From Nocardia rosealba (GTDB taxonomy: Bacteria; Actinomycetota; Actinomycetes; Mycobacteriales; Mycobacteriaceae), in NCBI RefSeq assembly GCF_020216065.1, contig NZ_JAIWNA010000002.1, forward strand, positions 372,001-436,000: a stretch of 64,000 nucleotides of DNA, read 5' to 3'. Made by a program: the position numbers and the translations under genes. Below the pieces are notes generated by a model that saw nothing but the letters and a program-made list of their open reading frames with translations, had not been told where the DNA came from and searched no databases. This document shows positions 61,593-64,000 of this stretch, piece by piece (positions within the stretch are counted from its first letter, which is position 1; every line of letters starts with the position of its first letter).

Positions 61593-63016
61593 CCGCGGAC
61601 CTCCGTGACGGCCTGGTCGTAGGTGACAGCGGTGGCCGCCGGGTGGGTACCCCGATACCGGTCGGCTGCGGCCTGGGTGGTGAAGGGCAGGTACCGGGTG
61701 CCCTCACGCAACCAGATCGCCTTGTCCGCGAACCAGCGGGTGCCCAGCTCGGCATCGGGAACATACGCCGCGCGAACGGTCTTGCCCTGCGCCTCGGCGG
61801 CTTGGACTGCCCGCAGCAGGCAGTCGGGATTCGCGGCGGGCTGCGGTTTGTCGGCGCCCTCGACCCACACCTCGCCGGCCAGGGCCGGATCAGTCACGGG
61901 CACAGCGCACACCGGGTCGGTGCCGGTGACCTTGCTGGGGTTGGTCGACTCGGCCAGGGTCGCGTCGTAATCGCGGCCGGTCTCGGCGAATGCCTGCCGC
62001 AGCGGCCCGTCCTCGACGAACGCGTCGATGTCGAGGTCGGCGAAGTCACCGATCGACTTCAGATAGTTCACGTCGTCCTTGAACGCCGCGATCAGCTTCG
62101 CCTTGAGGGTCGTGTCGAAGCTCGTGCCGCCGGGTCCGTTGTAGAGGTACACGACCTCCTGCGGCAGCCCGGACCCCTTCGCGACGAGATCCGCGGCCTC
62201 GAACGGCTTTTCGTTGAGGAAGGCGGTCGCGTCCAGCTGTGCGGCCAGGAACGCCTGCAGCACTTCGGGATGCTCGGCCGCGTACGCCCGCCGGGCGACC
62301 ACCCCGTGGAAAGTCGGCACATTCAGCTCGGCACCGTCGTAGAGCAGCTTGGCCTTGTTCTGCTGCACCAGCAGACCCGGCCAGGCCACGAACTGCGACA
62401 GCGCGCTCACCTGATGCGATTCCAGTGCCGTCGCTCCGACCTGGGGTTGCTGGTTGAGCACCTCCACGCCCTTCGCCGGATCGATTCCCGCCCGGCTCAG
62501 CGCCTGCACCAGGGTGCCGTGACCCGCCGAACCCACACTGGCCGAGATCTTCTGCCCGGCCAGGTCGGTCAGCGAGCGCGCAGGCGAATCCTGCGGCACC
62601 ACAACCATGTTCAGCGCACCCTTGGGGTTGTAGCCGGTGATCGACACCAGCTCGGTGCGGGAACGCTCGGCGGCCTGGGTGCGTGAGCCGTTGATAAGCA
62701 ACGGGTAGTCACCCATCGACCCGATATCGATCTTCTCCGCCACCATCTGGGCGGTGATCGGCGCACCGGTGTCGTAGTCCTGCCACTCCACCTGATACTT
62801 CGCGCCACCCGCGTCGGTGATCTGCTGCAGCCGCCGTTCGAGATAGCCCTGTGCGCGCAGCAGCGTGCCCGCGGTGACGGTGTTGATGGTCTTGGACTGA
62901 TAGCCGATGACAACCTTGACGGTGCCTGCCGGTGCGGCGGTGGAACTTTCGAGTGAGCACCCGGCCGCGGCGAGGGCGACGGCAAGGGCGACGGGCAGCA
63001 AACGAGTGATCTTCAT
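61589..63016 (-). CDS. ABC substrate-binding lipoprotein with C-terminal extension
   Basis: 475 residues, over 120 longer than normal. Signal peptide and lipobox (LAAAGCSLE), an NMT1/SsuA-like domain to about residue 350 (VVIGYQSKTINTVTAGTLLR; LTDLAGQKISASVGSAGHG), and then an extra domain with two cysteines (DPVCAVPVTD; NPDCLLRAV) and the end RYLPFTTQAAADRYRGTHPA, which resembles NosL/YHS-type copper-related modules. That likeness is weak. No other gene in this window indicates copper use by the system. ATG 63016 is the credible start. Confidence 0.87.
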   Translation of the reverse strand: MKITRLLPVALAVALAAAGCSLESSTAAPAGTVKVVIGYQSKTINTVTAGTLLRAQGYLERRLQQITDAGGAKYQVEWQDYDTGAPITAQMVAEKIDIGSMGDYPLLINGSRTQAAERSRTELVSITGYNPKGALNMVVVPQDSPARSLTDLAGQKISASVGSAGHGTLVQALSRAGIDPAKGVEVLNQQPQVGATALESHQVSALSQFVAWPGLLVQQNKAKLLYDGAELNVPTFHGVVARRAYAAEHPEVLQAFLAAQLDATAFLNEKPFEAADLVAKGSGLPQEVVYLYNGPGGTSFDTTLKAKLIAAFKDDVNYLKSIGDFADLDIDAFVEDGPLRQAFAETGRDYDATLAESTNPSKVTGTDPVCAVPVTDPALAGEVWVEGADKPQPAANPDCLLRAVQAAEAQGKTVRAAYVPDAELGTRWFADKAIWLREGTRYLPFTTQAAADRYRGTHPAATAVTYDQAVTEVRG

Positions 63017-63033
63017 GCGTGGGGTTCCCGGGT

Positions 63034-63261
63034 TCAGCGGAGCAGGTAGGGCATGTTGACGGTGACGGCGCCGGTGGGGCAGCGTGCGGCGCACGGGCCG
63101 CAGTACCAGCACTCGTCGACATGCATGTAGGCCTTGCCCGAATCCTCGTGAATGGCAAGGGAATCGAGTGGGCACATGTCGACGCACAACGTGCAGCCGG
63201 TGATGCACAGGGATTCGTCGATCGTCACGGGGACGTCGGCGCGCTGGGGTACGAGGGCCAT
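63034..63261 (-). CDS. 2x[4Fe-4S] ferredoxin (AprB-like)
   Basis: 75 residues. Two complete cluster motifs: Cys19, 23, 26, 30 (CX3CX2CX3CP) and Cys51, 54, 57, 61 (CX2CX2CX3CP). The stretch HVDECWYCGPCAARCPTGAV resembles APS reductase beta subunits. It should carry electrons to or from the flavoprotein at the end of the operon. ATG overlaps nothing but abuts the GntR stop; the two are co-transcribed. Confidence 0.93.
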   Translation of the reverse strand: MALVPQRADVPVTIDESLCITGCTLCVDMCPLDSLAIHEDSGKAYMHVDECWYCGPCAARCPTGAVTVNMPYLLR

Positions 63262-64000
63262 CTAACGGACCTTCCATTCGGGTGCGCTGCGCACGAGGCT
63301 GCCGCGCATGGTGATTCGATCGCCGCGCATGCGGATGTATTCGAGATCGACGGGTCTGCCGTCGTCGAGGCGGGTGAGTCGCTCGAGCATCAGCAGCGGA
63401 GCACCGGCCGGGGCGTCGAGGGTGACGGCGGTGTGCGGGTCGGCGGCCACCGCCTCGAGGGCGATCTCGGCGTCACCGAGCGAGCGGCCGGTGATCTGCT
63501 CGAGCAGGACGAACACATCGGTGCTCGCGAGATCGTGGGCCAGCACCTCGGCGCCGATGTCCGGGACCAGGTAGGTGAGGTCCAGGCTCAGCGGCAGGTC
63601 GGCGAGGAAGCGCAGCCGCTCGATGTAGACCACCTGCTCGCCCGGTGTGAGCCCGAGCTTGCGGGCCACGGCGGGCGGCGCGGTGACGGTGCCCGCCACG
63701 CGCACTTCGTTGCGCACCGTGCCGTGCTCGGCGAGGGTTTCCTGCAAACCGAGCAGCACGTCGAGTCCGTGGTCGAACTTGCGGGCCGCCACCCGGGTGC
63801 CCACCTTCGGGGCACGGTCGATGAGTCCCTCGTCGCGCAGCAGCGCCAGCGCCGCGCGGACGGTGTTGCGGGAGGCGCCGTGTTCGGCGGCCAACTCCTG
63901 CTCGCCGGGCACCGTGCCGTCGAGCACGCCCGACAGGATCTGGTGGCGCACCACGTCGGCGACGCGACGGGCCCGATCGGCGCGCCGGTCGTGCCCCGGC
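63262..64000 (-). CDS. GntR/UTRA-family regulator (5' end outside window)
   Basis: At least 246 residues; the reading frame stays open to the window edge, so the true start may be beyond 64000. Winged helix-turn-helix near the N-terminus (RHQILSGVLDGTVPGEQELA, SRNTVRAALALLRDEGLI) and a UTRA ligand domain after it (PLSLDLTYLVPDIGAEVLA; LMLERLTRLDDGRPVDLEYI). It heads the ferredoxin-importer-flavoprotein operon and probably controls it in response to a small-molecule ligand. Confidence 0.88.
   Translation of the reverse strand, partial: PGHDRRADRARRVADVVRHQILSGVLDGTVPGEQELAAEHGASRNTVRAALALLRDEGLIDRAPKVGTRVAARKFDHGLDVLLGLQETLAEHGTVRNEVRVAGTVTAPPAVARKLGLTPGEQVVYIERLRFLADLPLSLDLTYLVPDIGAEVLAHDLASTDVFVLLEQITGRSLGDAEIALEAVAADPHTAVTLDAPAGAPLLMLERLTRLDDGRPVDLEYIRMRGDRITMRGSLVRSAPEWKVR

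Overview
The window is high-GC DNA (G or C strongly favoured at third codon positions) from an actinomycete, most likely a Nocardia or a close Nocardiaceae relative. This is inferred from the gene types: a conservon (CvnABCDE) operon, an Rv0910-like SRPBCC protein, an ECF42/DGPF pair, F420-type LLM oxidoreductases, a PucR-controlled proline operon and several GTG/TTG starts. I saw no rRNA, tRNA, CRISPR, transposase or phage gene, so this reads as chromosome dense in metabolism and transport.

Layout. 0.1-3.3 kb: a DGPF/YciI protein and its ECF42-type sigma factor with a matching upstream promoter, then an MHS-family transporter. 3.3-10.4 kb: a minus-strand operon for a BMP-type nucleoside-like ABC importer that continues into an ornithine-cyclodeaminase-family enzyme and a CMP/dCMP-type deaminase, facing a divergent FCD-type GntR regulator across a near-perfect palindrome. 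10.4-12.3 kb: a LysR regulator divergent from a DapA-family lyase. 12.3-16.9 kb: an Rv0910-like protein and a complete conservon whose P450 lacks the ExxR motif. 17.2-18.6 kb: a secreted chitin-type LPMO and a small secreted protein. 18.6-21.2 kb: a ClpC/ClpB-like ATPase broken by an apparent 10-nt deletion. 21.5-25 kb: an SRPBCC-acyl-CoA synthetase fusion and an amino-acid permease. 25.1-29.5 kb: proline catabolism (proline dehydrogenase, P5C dehydrogenase, divergent PucR activator). 29.5-43.8 kb: mixed enzymes and transporters (VOC protein, CocE hydrolase, LLM enzymes, gluconokinase, M50 protease, amidotransferase, nitroreductase, permeases).

The two most interesting regions follow. 43.9-52.4 kb is an IclR-faced, tightly coupled operon: a sulfonate-type ABC importer, a protein keeping the Cys/His/Arg active-site pattern of the desulfinase DszB, two SsuD-like LLM monooxygenases, a class II aldolase and a second binding-protein fold without a signal peptide. 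It looks like an organosulfur scavenging pathway not identical to the known ssu or dsz operons. 57.2-64.0 kb is a second minus-strand operon: GntR/UTRA regulator, 2x[4Fe-4S] ferredoxin, lipoprotein binding protein, permease, ATPase, and a FrdA/AprA-family flavoprotein carrying a C-terminal HEAT-repeat array. The flavoprotein and ferredoxin resemble an AprAB-type redox pair hard-wired to an importer; the substrate is unknown.

Between them lie a membrane protein, a NarL-type two-component system, two small membrane proteins and a serine beta-lactamase-like hydrolase.
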